Source of the DNA: an uncultured Ruminococcus sp.
Lineage (GTDB): Bacteria > Bacillota > Clostridia > Oscillospirales > Acutalibacteraceae
Reading direction: 5' to 3'
DNA: 64,000 nt
Assembly (NCBI GenBank): GCA_902785425.1
Contig: CACZYP010000018.1
Coordinates: 1-64,000, forward strand
Of the stretch, positions 1 through 8,654 are shown piece after piece. The stretch's first letter is position 1; each line of letters begins with the position of its first letter. The notes beneath the pieces are model-generated. The model did not search any database, was not told where the DNA came from, and saw only the letters and a program-made list of their open reading frames with translations. The position numbers were made by a program, and so were the translations under genes.

Positions 1-60
1 TTCCAAAACAGTCCGGTGGACTGTTTTGGAAAGAGGGGCATTTTGGCAGAAAATGCCCCT
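1..60. mobile_element. Right part of a hairpin-array element (cut by window edge)
   Basis: Two perfect palindromes stand back to back: 1-31 (arms TTCCAAAACAGTCC and GGACTGTTTTGGAA) and 34-60 (AGGGGCATTTT with AAAATGCCCCT). The same two hairpins, in the same order, occur at 12978-13036 inside a longer string of hairpins. The left part lies outside the window. No coding potential is seen. Confidence 0.6.
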
Positions 61-111
61 AAGTTTCCAATAACATCAGGTTTTCTCGCCGTAACACGGT
101 TTATCAACAGA

Positions 112-270
112 CTGGAACTCGCCTACGGCGAGTTGGATTTGTATTATCCTCAAGATCTCATACTTTTATTCGCTGACGAAAGATAAGTGTAAGTACCGGA
201 TAAACCAATAAAAAATCAAGCATGAAGTGCTTTTGCAATTATCAATTATCCATTGTCAATTGTCAATTTG
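112..270. repeat. Modular hairpin repeat, copy 1
   Basis: Left hairpin AACTCGCCTACGGCGAGTT, a core of about 100 bp, right hairpin AAGCATGAAGTGCTT, then an outer arm of CAATTATCAATTATCCATTG-type short repeats ending near 270. The left outer arm is missing here. It lies upstream of the promoter of the acyltransferase gene. Confidence 0.7.
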
Positions 271-341
271 AACAATAAAAAGTATTATAAAAATATTGCC
301 TGATAACGTTTAAATTTTGTTTCAAAATTGTATCAAAAATG

Positions 342-370
342 TTGCATTTTGGAAAGGATTGTATTATAAT
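342..370 (+). promoter_or_regulatory. Promoter of the acylation cluster
   Basis: TTGCAT at 342-347 and TATAAT at 365-370 with a 17-bp spacer. It is followed by a 5' leader of about 85 nt ending in the ribosome site AGAAGAGG before the ATG at 463. Confidence 0.65.
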
Positions 371-462
371 TAATCTTGACTATTCAGCGAATTTTGAGAA
401 TTCGATATCGCCGCATTGTGTGAAGCGGCTTATAAAGTAAAGAAGAAGAGAAGAGGTAAATT

Positions 463-1866
463 ATGGTTTTTGCGGATCTGTTTTTTCTGTACATCTTTCT
501 GCCCGCAGTATTGATCTTTTATTTTCTGAACAAGAACATCAGATATAAAAACGCAGTCCTTATCATTTTTTCACTGCTGTTTTATGCGTGGGGTGAGCCT
601 ACCGTCGTTTTCCTGCTGATACTCAGCACAATAGTGAACTGGCTGCTTGGTCTTGCCATAGACAAGCACCGTGACGATAAGCTTGGTCTTACGGCTTTAG
701 GCGGTTCGCTCGTGTTCAGCCTGGGCATGCTCGTTATTTTCAAGTATCTTGGATTTATCGTAACGAATCTCAATCTGATCCCGTTTATCAATTTACCTGT
801 TCCAAATATAACGCTGCCTATCGGTATCAGCTTCTATACGTTCCAGATCCTTTCTTACGTTATCGACTGCTACTGGGGCAAGGTTAAGGTTCAGAAGAAT
901 TACTTCCGTTTCCTGCTTTACGTTTCGCTTTTTCCGCAGCTTATCGCAGGTCCTATCGTCCGTTACAGCATTGTCGAAAAAGAGATCAGCGACCGTAAGA
1001 CTACTATTACCGATCTTGCCGAGGGTTCATGCAGATTTATGATCGGCCTTGCAAAGAAGGTAATTCTTGCAAATAACCTCTGGACTATCGTTGAGAACTT
1101 CTTCGGCGGAGATATTTCCGGCCTTTCCGTATTCGGAACATGGTATACGGTTATCGTATATGCAATGTACGTTTACTTCGATTTCAGCGGATATTCCGAT
1201 ATGGCTATCGGCCTCGGACGCATATTCGGCTTCCACTTTGACGAAAACTTCAAGCATCCTTTCATCTGCCGCAACATCGCAGAATTCTGGCAGAGATGGC
1301 ACATTTCTCTCGGATCGTTCTTCCGTGACTATGTGCTTTATATCCCGATCGGCGGCAAGATCCATCCGCACCTTAATTTGTTCCTTGTATGGTTCTGCAC
1401 AGGTATGTGGCACGGCGCTTCGTGGAACTATATCATATGGGGTCTTTACTTCGGTATCTTCATTTTCCTTGAGCAGCTCATGGGCAAGAAGCGAATGAAA
1501 GCGATCCCGACAGTCGTTACTCACATCTACAGCAAGATCGTTATTATCGTCGGCTTCGGTATCTTCTACTTTGAGGATTTCAAGCAGCTCGGCAACTTCT
1601 TCAAGAATCTTGTCGGCGCAAACGGAAACGCTCTTTCGGATACGGTAGCGGTAACTTCGCTTATCAACAACTGTTTCCTTATAGTGGTTGCGCTTGTGGC
1701 TTGCTTCCCGATAGGAAAGCTCATCAACAAGCTTTGCGACAAGAACACGACGACTATTGCCGTCGGTCAGGGCTTGAAAGTTGCCTACTGTCTGGCGCTG
1801 CTTATCATAAGCTCGCTGCTTCTTGTTGACGCAACAAGCAACCCGTTCCTTTATTTCAGATTCTGA
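463..1866 (+). CDS. MBOAT family O-acyltransferase (AlgI/DltB type)
   Basis: The 467-residue polytopic membrane protein matches the MBOAT family in length and motifs. WQRWH (His280) and GMWHGASWNYIIWG (His317) are the conserved family motifs, the second holding the usual catalytic histidine. Family members move an acyl group across the membrane onto an extracellular polymer such as alginate or teichoic acid. The ATG at 463 follows AGAAGAGG at good spacing. It is the first gene of a same-strand series with a DHHW protein, an FkbH-like protein and an acyl carrier protein. By inference it is the transferase that puts an ACP-borne acyl group onto a surface polysaccharide. The substrate is unknown. 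Confidence 0.9.
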   Translation: MVFADLFFLYIFLPAVLIFYFLNKNIRYKNAVLIIFSLLFYAWGEPTVVFLLILSTIVNWLLGLAIDKHRDDKLGLTALGGSLVFSLGMLVIFKYLGFIVTNLNLIPFINLPVPNITLPIGISFYTFQILSYVIDCYWGKVKVQKNYFRFLLYVSLFPQLIAGPIVRYSIVEKEISDRKTTITDLAEGSCRFMIGLAKKVILANNLWTIVENFFGGDISGLSVFGTWYTVIVYAMYVYFDFSGYSDMAIGLGRIFGFHFDENFKHPFICRNIAEFWQRWHISLGSFFRDYVLYIPIGGKIHPHLNLFLVWFCTGMWHGASWNYIIWGLYFGIFIFLEQLMGKKRMKAIPTVVTHIYSKIVIIVGFGIFYFEDFKQLGNFFKNLVGANGNALSDTVAVTSLINNCFLIVVALVACFPIGKLINKLCDKNTTTIAVGQGLKVAYCLALLIISSLLLVDATSNPFLYFRF

Positions 1867-1890
1867 TGACAGACGAAAGGAGAAGTTTCG

Positions 1891-3597
1891 ATGGCATATA
1901 ATGACAGAGCCGGCAGTGAGCGCCCTACAGAGATATTCAGCCCCGTTAAGGCTCAGCCTTACGCAAACAGAACGGGCGCAAAGTACGGCAAAAGAGAAGA
2001 AATAGATATCAACAGACAGAAAAGCGACCGCCGCTTCTGGGCAAGATTTGCATCTCTTGCGGCAATTATCCCGGCTTATCTGATACTGCTCATATGCGCA
2101 GTATTTCTTCCGAGATCGACAGTCTCGAATATTGAGAAAAGAAACCTCGCAACGATGCCTGATTTTACAATGGAAAGCTATCTGAGCGGTCAGTATACCG
2201 CCGACGTTGCGAATTACTTTGACGATACAGTTCCGTTCCGTGATTCCTTAAAGCAGGCAGCAAGCCGCTTTATGAATCTTTTCGGGATCAAGTACAATGA
2301 CGTTCAGATCTCCGGTACGATGGAAGTCGTAAACCCGAAGACTACAAACGACGACAAGAAAGATACAGCTTCAAACAACGCTTCCGCAGCGGTTCAGAGC
2401 AGCACATACGGCGACAGCATCGCAAGCGGCAGCAAGGATAAGAAGAGCAGCGACACCGATACCGAGGCCGAAAAGCAGGTCAAGGGTGAGGAGATCGCCG
2501 AGGGTGTTTATGCAAACGGCGTTATCGTTGTTTATCAGAACGACCATTACCGTGCAATGTCGATGTACGGCGGCGGCACGGGCGAGGTTTTCGCAACGGC
2601 TGTAAACAACTACGCAAGCGATCTTCCCGGTACAAAGGTATATGCTCTTGTAGCGCCTACAGCGAGCGAGTTCTATACTCCCGAAAACTTCAGTGACTAC
2701 AACGCAAGCCAGGAAGATGATATCAAGCATATCAACGATATGCTCAACAATGCGACGGGCATCAATGTCTGCCCTGCGCTTCTTTCGCACAAGCAGGAAA
2801 CTATCTACACGAGAACAGACCACCACTGGATGTCTCTCGGTGCATATTATGCCGCAAAGGAATTTGCGGACGCTGCAAAAGTTCCGTTCTATGAGCTTTC
2901 GCAGTATACACGCATGACAAAGCCCGATTATGTCGGCACACTCTATACTTTCTCGGGCAACAACGCCGATCTTCTCAACGATCCCGAGGATTTCATCTAC
3001 TACGTTCCGAAAAATCAGGACTATAAGGTAGAGTATTACGACTACGCTTTCAATTATGTTTACGAAGGCGAGATGTTCGTTGATATCCAGGTATCGAGCG
3101 AATATTACAGCACATTTATCAGCGGCGACGCATACTCCGTCAAGATCAAGACAGGCGTAAAGAACGGCAGACGCTGCCTTATTGTAAAAGACAGCTACGG
3201 CGACGCTTTCGTTCCGTTCCTTACAGGCTCTTTTGAAGAGATCTACGTTGTTGATATGAGATATTTCGAGCGCAATCTTGTTGACTTTGCAAACGAAATG
3301 AATATCACAGATCTGCTCTTTACCTGCTGCTCATATTCAGCGGTAGGTCCCAACGCCGATAATCTTGATGTTATCAGAACATCGGGTCTTACAGGCGCAC
3401 CCGGCAACGATCAGCCTAAGACGGAAGAGCCGAACGACAGCAACGACAACAACGATCAGGACGCAGAACAGCCGCATGAGGGTGAAGATAATACGATACA
3501 CGAAGAAAACAACGAGGTAGGCGTTTTCACCGAGGAAAATGACGGCGGTGACTACGGAGATGACAACGGCGGCGATTACGGCGACGACGAATGGTAA
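1891..3597 (+). CDS. DHHW family protein (AlgJ/AlgX-like partner of MBOAT)
   Basis: 568 residues. A cytoplasmic N-tail of about 50 residues is followed by one membrane segment (about 53-75) and a large extracytoplasmic domain. That domain carries RTDHHW (Asp310-His311-His312-Trp313), the signature of the DHHW/AlgX-like SGNH-type proteins that work with MBOAT acyltransferases. The C-terminus is a low-complexity acidic tail rich in N, D, E and G (from about residue 515), and there is a second S/D/K-rich stretch near residues 150-195. It starts 24 bp after the MBOAT stop with GAAAGGAGAAG upstream. The likely role is completing transfer of the acyl group outside the membrane. The exact chemistry cannot be read from sequence. 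Confidence 0.85.
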   Translation: MAYNDRAGSERPTEIFSPVKAQPYANRTGAKYGKREEIDINRQKSDRRFWARFASLAAIIPAYLILLICAVFLPRSTVSNIEKRNLATMPDFTMESYLSGQYTADVANYFDDTVPFRDSLKQAASRFMNLFGIKYNDVQISGTMEVVNPKTTNDDKKDTASNNASAAVQSSTYGDSIASGSKDKKSSDTDTEAEKQVKGEEIAEGVYANGVIVVYQNDHYRAMSMYGGGTGEVFATAVNNYASDLPGTKVYALVAPTASEFYTPENFSDYNASQEDDIKHINDMLNNATGINVCPALLSHKQETIYTRTDHHWMSLGAYYAAKEFADAAKVPFYELSQYTRMTKPDYVGTLYTFSGNNADLLNDPEDFIYYVPKNQDYKVEYYDYAFNYVYEGEMFVDIQVSSEYYSTFISGDAYSVKIKTGVKNGRRCLIVKDSYGDAFVPFLTGSFEEIYVVDMRYFERNLVDFANEMNITDLLFTCCSYSAVGPNADNLDVIRTSGLTGAPGNDQPKTEEPNDSNDNNDQDAEQPHEGEDNTIHEENNEVGVFTEENDGGDYGDDNGGDYGDDEW

Positions 3598-3612
3598 CAG
3601 GAGATATATATA

Positions 3613-5400
3613 ATGAAAGAACTTGAATACCCTTTTGACTCCGCTTATATAATGAAAAAGCGCAGATCACTCAGGAAAACTCTTCTTGCGGACGGTTCTG
3701 CGAGAGTTAAGAAAAAGGTCGCAGTTCTCGGCGGCTCTACTACAAACGATATCGTTGCCATTGCCGAGCTTTTTCTGCTCAACAACGGCATCGAGCCGAC
3801 TTTTTATCAGTCGGAATATGCTCAGTATTGGCAGGATGCAATGTTCCCGAGCGAGGAGCTTGCTTCCTTTGAGCCTGATATCGTATTTATCCACACTACG
3901 AACAGAAATATCACGGCATATCCTCAGATAACGGACAGCCGTGAGGACGTTCAGGCGCTTCTTGACAATGAATTCGATCGTTTCAAACGCATGTGGGAGG
4001 CTGTTTCGGCTCGTTTCAAGTGCCCGATAATCCAGAATAATTTTGAAATGCCTCTTTTCAGACTGATGGGCAACAAGGACAGCTCTGATTACAGAGGAAG
4101 AGAGCGCTTCATCACACGCCTTAACGAGAAGTTCTACGATTACGCAGACAATACGCCTAATTTCTATATCAACGATCTCAACTATATTTCGGCAAGCTAC
4201 GGCTTGAAAGAGTGGTCAAATCCGCTTTTCTGGAATATGTACAAGTATGCGCTCTGTTTTGATGCTATACCCGAGTTTGCTTTCAACACGGCGAATATCA
4301 TCAAGTCGGTATTCGGCAAGAACAAGAAAGCTCTTGCGCTCGACCTTGACAACACTCTATGGGGCGGCGTTGTAGGAGACGACGGTGTTGAGCATATTCA
4401 GATAGGTCAGGAAACAGGCGTTTCACAGAGCTATTATGAATTCCAGTCGTATCTTAAAGCGCAGAGACAGCTTGGCGTAATGCTGACAGTCTGCTCGAAG
4501 AACGATGAAGAAAACGCCATCGCAGGACTTAACCACCCCGAAGGCGCTTTGAAGCCCGATGATTTCATTATCATCAAGGCAAACTGGGAGAATAAAGACA
4601 GAAATATTGCCGAAACTGCTGCGCAGCTCAATATCCTGCCCGATTCGATCGTATTTGTAGACGACAACCCGGCGGAGAGAGCGATCGTTCGTGCACAGCT
4701 TCCCGGAGTTTCCGTTCCCGAAATGGACAGCGTTGAGAATTATATCCAGACGCTTGACAGAAGCGGTTTCTTTGACATCACGACATTCAGCGATGATGAT
4801 TTAAAGCGCAACGATATGTACAAGGCGAATGTTGAGCGTGCAGCTCAGCAGGCAGCGTTCGAGAATTATGAAGATTATCTTCTCAGCCTCGATATGGACG
4901 CAGTTATCGACGACTTTACTCCGATGTATATCGAGCGCATTACGCAGCTTTCCAACAAGAGCAACCAGTTCAATGTGACTACAAAGCGCTATACGACTGC
5001 CGAGATGGAGGCTGTTTTCGCAAGTGACGAATATATCAGACTTTACGGCAAGCTTATTGACAAATTCGGCGACAACGGTGTTGTTTCCGTAGTTATCGGC
5101 AAAAAGGACGGCGACACGCTAAATATGGAGCTTTGGCTCATGAGTTGCCGTGTGCTCAAAAGAGATATGGAGTTTGCTATGCTCGATACTCTCGTTGAAA
5201 AATGCCGTGAGCAGGGTATAAAGACGATCAAAGGCTACTACTACCCGACAGCAAAGAACAAAATGGTTCGTGAGCTTTACGGAACATTCGGCTTTGACAA
5301 GATAAGCGAAGACAGCGACGGCAACACAGTCTGGACGCTCGATGTCGCTTCGTATCAGAAGAGATGCAATGTTATCCGTATTCACGGGAACAATGAATAA
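3613..5400 (+). CDS. FkbH-like HAD-IIIC phosphatase/acyl-loading protein
   Basis: 595 residues with three parts. An N-terminal SGNH-like region has VLGGSTTNDI near residue 40. A HAD subfamily IIIC core has the DxDNT nucleophile motif (Asp244, Asp246). The C-terminal GNAT-like region contains the family signature LSNKSNQFNVTTKRY. FkbH proteins of polyketide pathways dephosphorylate 1,3-bisphosphoglycerate and load a glyceryl group onto an acyl carrier protein. The gene starts 16 bp after the DHHW gene behind AGGAGAT, and an acyl carrier protein gene follows. By inference it charges that carrier with a three-carbon acyl group for transfer by the MBOAT protein. Other acyl groups are possible. 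Confidence 0.88.
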   Translation: MKELEYPFDSAYIMKKRRSLRKTLLADGSARVKKKVAVLGGSTTNDIVAIAELFLLNNGIEPTFYQSEYAQYWQDAMFPSEELASFEPDIVFIHTTNRNITAYPQITDSREDVQALLDNEFDRFKRMWEAVSARFKCPIIQNNFEMPLFRLMGNKDSSDYRGRERFITRLNEKFYDYADNTPNFYINDLNYISASYGLKEWSNPLFWNMYKYALCFDAIPEFAFNTANIIKSVFGKNKKALALDLDNTLWGGVVGDDGVEHIQIGQETGVSQSYYEFQSYLKAQRQLGVMLTVCSKNDEENAIAGLNHPEGALKPDDFIIIKANWENKDRNIAETAAQLNILPDSIVFVDDNPAERAIVRAQLPGVSVPEMDSVENYIQTLDRSGFFDITTFSDDDLKRNDMYKANVERAAQQAAFENYEDYLLSLDMDAVIDDFTPMYIERITQLSNKSNQFNVTTKRYTTAEMEAVFASDEYIRLYGKLIDKFGDNGVVSVVIGKKDGDTLNMELWLMSCRVLKRDMEFAMLDTLVEKCREQGIKTIKGYYYPTAKNKMVRELYGTFGFDKISEDSDGNTVWTLDVASYQKRCNVIRIHGNNE

Positions 5401-5402
5401 CA

Positions 5403-5545
5403 TAATGTGGAATGTGGAAAGTTGAAAGTGGAATTAAGGAAGCTTCTGCACAGCTTGATTATATAGCAGTTTCTGATAATTATATAAATCAAATCGGCGC
5501 AGCCGATTTCCGACATTCCACTTTCCACACTTCACATTCCACATT
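5403..5545. repeat. Modular hairpin repeat, copy 2 (GTGGAAT arms)
   Basis: The outer arms are AATGTGGAATGTGGAAAG and its inverted form TTCCACATTCC. Inside are two hairpins, AAGCTTCTGCACAGCTT and AATCGGCGCAGCCGATT, around an AT-rich core. It begins three bases after the stop of the FkbH-like gene and separates it from the acyl carrier protein gene. Confidence 0.75.
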
Positions 5546-5624
5546 GAAATAGTGTAATCAAAGCACCGCCTTGATAGGGTGCTTGAACGATAATTTATTT
5601 TGAGTTTGAAAGGAAGTAATCACA

Positions 5625-5864
5625 ATGACAGAAGAAGAGATCTACGAGAGACTTAACGACGTATTCAGAGATGTATTTGACGATGACACTATTGAGGTTG
5701 ACGACCTCACAACAGCCGATGATATCGACGATTGGGACAGCCTTGAGCACATCAACCTTATCGCCGCAGTTGAGAAAGAGTTCGGCATCAAGTTCAGAAT
5801 GGGCGAAGTCTCGACAATGAAGGACGTCGGCGAGATGGTAGAGATAATCATGAGCCGCATCTGA
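5625..5864 (+). CDS. Acyl carrier protein
   Basis: 79 residues, the normal size for a stand-alone carrier. The phosphopantetheine site is DDWDSLEHINL, with Ser39 as the attachment residue, and the segment VEKEFGIKF is typical of helix III. A strong ribosome site GAAAGGAAG precedes the ATG. It lies between the FkbH-like gene and an unknown membrane protein, so it is probably dedicated to surface-polymer acylation rather than fatty acid synthesis. It resembles DltC-like carriers in acidity, but no DltA-type ligase gene is seen nearby. The FkbH-like protein is the likely charging enzyme. Confidence 0.92.
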   Translation: MTEEEIYERLNDVFRDVFDDDTIEVDDLTTADDIDDWDSLEHINLIAAVEKEFGIKFRMGEVSTMKDVGEMVEIIMSRI

Positions 5865-5884
5865 TATTATACTGTTTCCCGACT

Positions 5885-5920
5885 AAAACCTTTAACCCTT
5901 TTCGGTCTGTGTTTTCGCAA
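5885..5920. repeat. Fragment related to the 58.2-kb element
   Basis: AAAACCTTTAACCC followed by TTTTCGGTCT resembles both ends of the repeat at 58221-58358, which has AATCCTTTTCGGTCT at one end and a reversed AAAACCTTTAAAGG at the other. It is a short remnant between the carrier protein gene and the next gene. Confidence 0.4.
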
Positions 5921-5980
5921 ATCTTTTGATCAAGAACCGGTATTGGTTCGCTTTATTACCTGAGACAGGAGGATCACGTA

Positions 5981-7138
5981 ATGAACGCAGTAAAAAAACT
6001 TCTTAATATTATTCTTATCCTGTTCGGCGTGATCCTTATTGTGTTTTGCGCCGATCTTGTAATAAATAAGCTCGTCCACACCGATCTGTCACAGCTTGAT
6101 GAGACTGACCGTGCTGCGCTTGAAGAGATATGCAGCATGACAGAGCTTTTTGATGATAAGTACGGCAACGATACCGTGTGGACGGAGGATTATAATCTCC
6201 GCAACGAGCCTGTTGTTGTAACAAGAAATTACGGGCTTATAAAAGGCAGCACGTATGCGGTCAATATGACGTATACTAAAAATATCTTTGCACAGCGCAT
6301 AAAGATGCCCGATGAGTACAGCGATATTCCCGTATATCGTTTGTCGTATCTTTATCCGCAGTCCTTCAAGCTTGCAAAGCAGGAAGAAGCCGGTTTTACA
6401 GATGTTGCCGGAACGAGAGCGTATGCTTCTGCTTTCGATCAGTCGCTTGTAAAGATGAACGGCACAGGTTCGCTTGAAGAGAATATTGTTGAAGCGACAT
6501 TCAAAGATTCCGTTGAGAGCATAGATGTTCCGTCACAGTCAGACAGCAATGCCTTTGACATTACGGAAGAAAACATTGCTCTTATGGGTTTGCAGTACCG
6601 CATTATAGATGATATGATGGGGGCAGATTCTCCCGATAAGCTTGATGAGTTTATCGCCGAATATGTAAAGGTACGTGAGTATCAGGCGGAGAAGTATCCG
6701 GAATTCACAAAAACAAAGGCAGCATCCGAGATAAGCGGCGGCTGCACGAAGCATGTTTTCTATAGTATAAGCAAGCTTATCGGCCACGATATTACATATT
6801 TCAATAAGGAAGAAGCGGAGTCGATAACGTTCTACAGTGCTTACTACTATCTTTGCACAGGAAGATACAACAGCGATATCGGCGAGTTTCTCAATAAGAT
6901 GGGCGATGAATACGCAGGCGCTGCACTGTGCCGCATAATTTCCGAAAACGAGCTTGAGGATAACTGGCAGACGAAGATCGACGGAGCAAATTATACTTCA
7001 CAGTATACGATACTCAAAAACTATTCCGAGAAATACTGCGGCAAATATGCCGACAAGACAATAGAAGACATTCAGCGCACCTACAATTACGAAGAGATCA
7101 TCGGCATGGCCAGAGCATTATGCAAAGAGATCGGCTGA
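5981..7138 (+). CDS. Membrane-anchored extracytoplasmic protein of unknown function
   Basis: 385 residues, not recognised. One N-terminal membrane segment (about 8-30) is preceded by a Lys pair, so the rest should face outside. The soluble part has no motif I can assign. It has scattered Cys residues (CSM, GGCTKH, LCTGRY, LCRII, KYCGKY, ALCKE) and the C-terminal third looks helical. The ATG follows AGGAGGATCACGTA. Its position after the MBOAT, DHHW, FkbH and ACP genes and before galE suggests a part in surface polymer modification, but this rests on context only. Confidence 0.75.
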   Translation: MNAVKKLLNIILILFGVILIVFCADLVINKLVHTDLSQLDETDRAALEEICSMTELFDDKYGNDTVWTEDYNLRNEPVVVTRNYGLIKGSTYAVNMTYTKNIFAQRIKMPDEYSDIPVYRLSYLYPQSFKLAKQEEAGFTDVAGTRAYASAFDQSLVKMNGTGSLEENIVEATFKDSVESIDVPSQSDSNAFDITEENIALMGLQYRIIDDMMGADSPDKLDEFIAEYVKVREYQAEKYPEFTKTKAASEISGGCTKHVFYSISKLIGHDITYFNKEEAESITFYSAYYYLCTGRYNSDIGEFLNKMGDEYAGAALCRIISENELEDNWQTKIDGANYTSQYTILKNYSEKYCGKYADKTIEDIQRTYNYEEIIGMARALCKEIG

Positions 7139-7232
7139 TGTTACATTACTTCGTATAAATATGAAAAAATCAAGCTGCTTTACCGCAGCGATCAGATTAT
7201 AAAAAACCAAACAGAAAGGACGGAGATCTGAA

Positions 7233-8249
7233 ATGAAGATATTGCTCACAGGCGGAGCAGGCTTTATCGGCTCTCATACATGTGTTGAGCTGCAAAACGA
7301 TGGCTACGACGTTGTTATTGCGGATAACTTTTCCAATTCCAAGCCCGAGGTCCTTAACAGAATAAAGACAATAACAGGCAAAGCCCCCGTTTTTTATGAG
7401 GCGGATGTTACAGATAAGGAAGCTCTCAGAAAGATCTTTTCAGAGCAGCAGATCGACGCCGTTGTTCATTTTGCAGGCTATAAGGCTGTTGGCGAATCGG
7501 TAGCAAAGCCTGTTATGTACTACAGAAACAATCTCGACTCTACGCTCACACTGCTTGAAGTAATGAACGAGTTCGGTGTGAAGAAGATCGTGTTCAGCTC
7601 TTCGGCTACTGTTTACGGTGAATCGAATGAGCCTCCGTATGATGAAAACATGCCTATCTCGACATGCACGAATCCCTACGGCTGGACTAAGCTTATGAGT
7701 GAGCAGATACTTCGTGACGCAGCTTTTGCAGATAAGGAGTTGTCGGTAGTGCTGCTCAGATACTTTAACCCGATAGGCGCACACGAAAGCGGACTTATAG
7801 GCGAAGACCCTGCGGGTATCCCGAACAATCTGTTCCCTTACGTTGCAAAGGTAGCAGGCGGCAAGCTTGAAAAGCTCGGCATTTTCGGAAACGACTATCC
7901 CACAGAGGACGGTACGGGAGTTCGTGACTATATCCACGTAGTAGACCTTGCGAAAGGTCACGTTGCAGCTATCGCATATGCAAAAGACCACACGGGTGCA
8001 GAAGCGGTAAATCTCGGTTCTGGCAGAGGTCACAGCGTTATGGAGGTAGTAAACACCTTCAGCGAAGTGAACAATATCCCCGTTCCGTATGAGATAAAGC
8101 CGAGAAGACCCGGTGATCTGCCGACATCATTTGCCGACGCATCGAAAGCAAAGAAGCTTTTCGGCTGGGAAGCAAAGCTTACTCTCGAAGACATGTGCAG
8201 AGATATGTGGAAATGGCAGACCCAAAACCCGGACGGATACGCTGATTAA
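7233..8249 (+). CDS. galE: UDP-glucose 4-epimerase
   Basis: 338 residues, the normal GalE length. It has the NAD-binding GGAGFIG motif at the N-terminus, the Ser-rich SSSATVYG strand and the catalytic YxxxK (Tyr149-Lys153) in NPYGWTK, plus RYFNPIGAHESG and DGTGVRDYIHV typical of GalE. It interconverts UDP-glucose and UDP-galactose in the cytoplasm. The start follows GAAAGGACGGAG. It closes the acylation cluster and may supply UDP-galactose for the polymer, or serve general galactose metabolism. A modular repeat starts at its stop codon. Confidence 0.95.
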   Translation: MKILLTGGAGFIGSHTCVELQNDGYDVVIADNFSNSKPEVLNRIKTITGKAPVFYEADVTDKEALRKIFSEQQIDAVVHFAGYKAVGESVAKPVMYYRNNLDSTLTLLEVMNEFGVKKIVFSSSATVYGESNEPPYDENMPISTCTNPYGWTKLMSEQILRDAAFADKELSVVLLRYFNPIGAHESGLIGEDPAGIPNNLFPYVAKVAGGKLEKLGIFGNDYPTEDGTGVRDYIHVVDLAKGHVAAIAYAKDHTGAEAVNLGSGRGHSVMEVVNTFSEVNNIPVPYEIKPRRPGDLPTSFADASKAKKLFGWEAKLTLEDMCRDMWKWQTQNPDGYAD

Positions 8250-8420
8250 TTGTAAATTGAAAATGGACAATTAAGGAAGCGGCTGCGCTGCGTGATCATA
8301 TTAGTGTATTGGTAGATCCAATTTACTCTGATGTTTATAAAGCCGGGGTAAGTACTAATATAAGAAAAGGAGCGAAGCGACTCCGCAATTGTCCATTATC
8401 CATTTTCAATTTTCAATTGA
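8247..8420. repeat. Modular hairpin repeat, copy 3; rest of the galE-8655 gap
   Basis: The left arm is AATTGTAAATTGAAAATGG, then hairpin AAGCGGCTGCGCTGCGT (imperfect), core, and the right hairpin GGAGCGAAGCGACTCC. The right arm mixes the two arm types: CAATTGTCCATTATCC, then TTTCAATTTTCAATT. Downstream to 8560 the sequence is T-rich and contains no gene. Confidence 0.75.
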
Positions 8421-8561
8421 AAACATTTCCGTAAGTTTCCAGAAACGCAAAAAACGTGGTGTAATGGCAGCCAAAACGGGTTTATATGCGCAAATTGTGA
8501 ACAAATAAAAAACTAAATTAATTTTTTTTTACAGTTTGGTAATTTTTTTTTAGAAAAGGTA

Positions 8562-8590
8562 TTGCATTTTAAATTTAGATGTAGTATAAT
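8562..8590 (+). promoter_or_regulatory. Promoter of the CBM/cohesin protein gene
   Basis: TTGCAT at 8562-8567 and TATAAT at 8585-8590, 17-bp spacer, preceded by long T-runs. The same TTGCAT-17-TATAAT pair precedes the acylation cluster at 342-370. Confidence 0.7.
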
Positions 8591-8654
8591 AAACACGCTG
8601 AGGAACTATTCTTCGGGATATTGACAACATATTTTTTTTAAGGAGGAAATTTTT

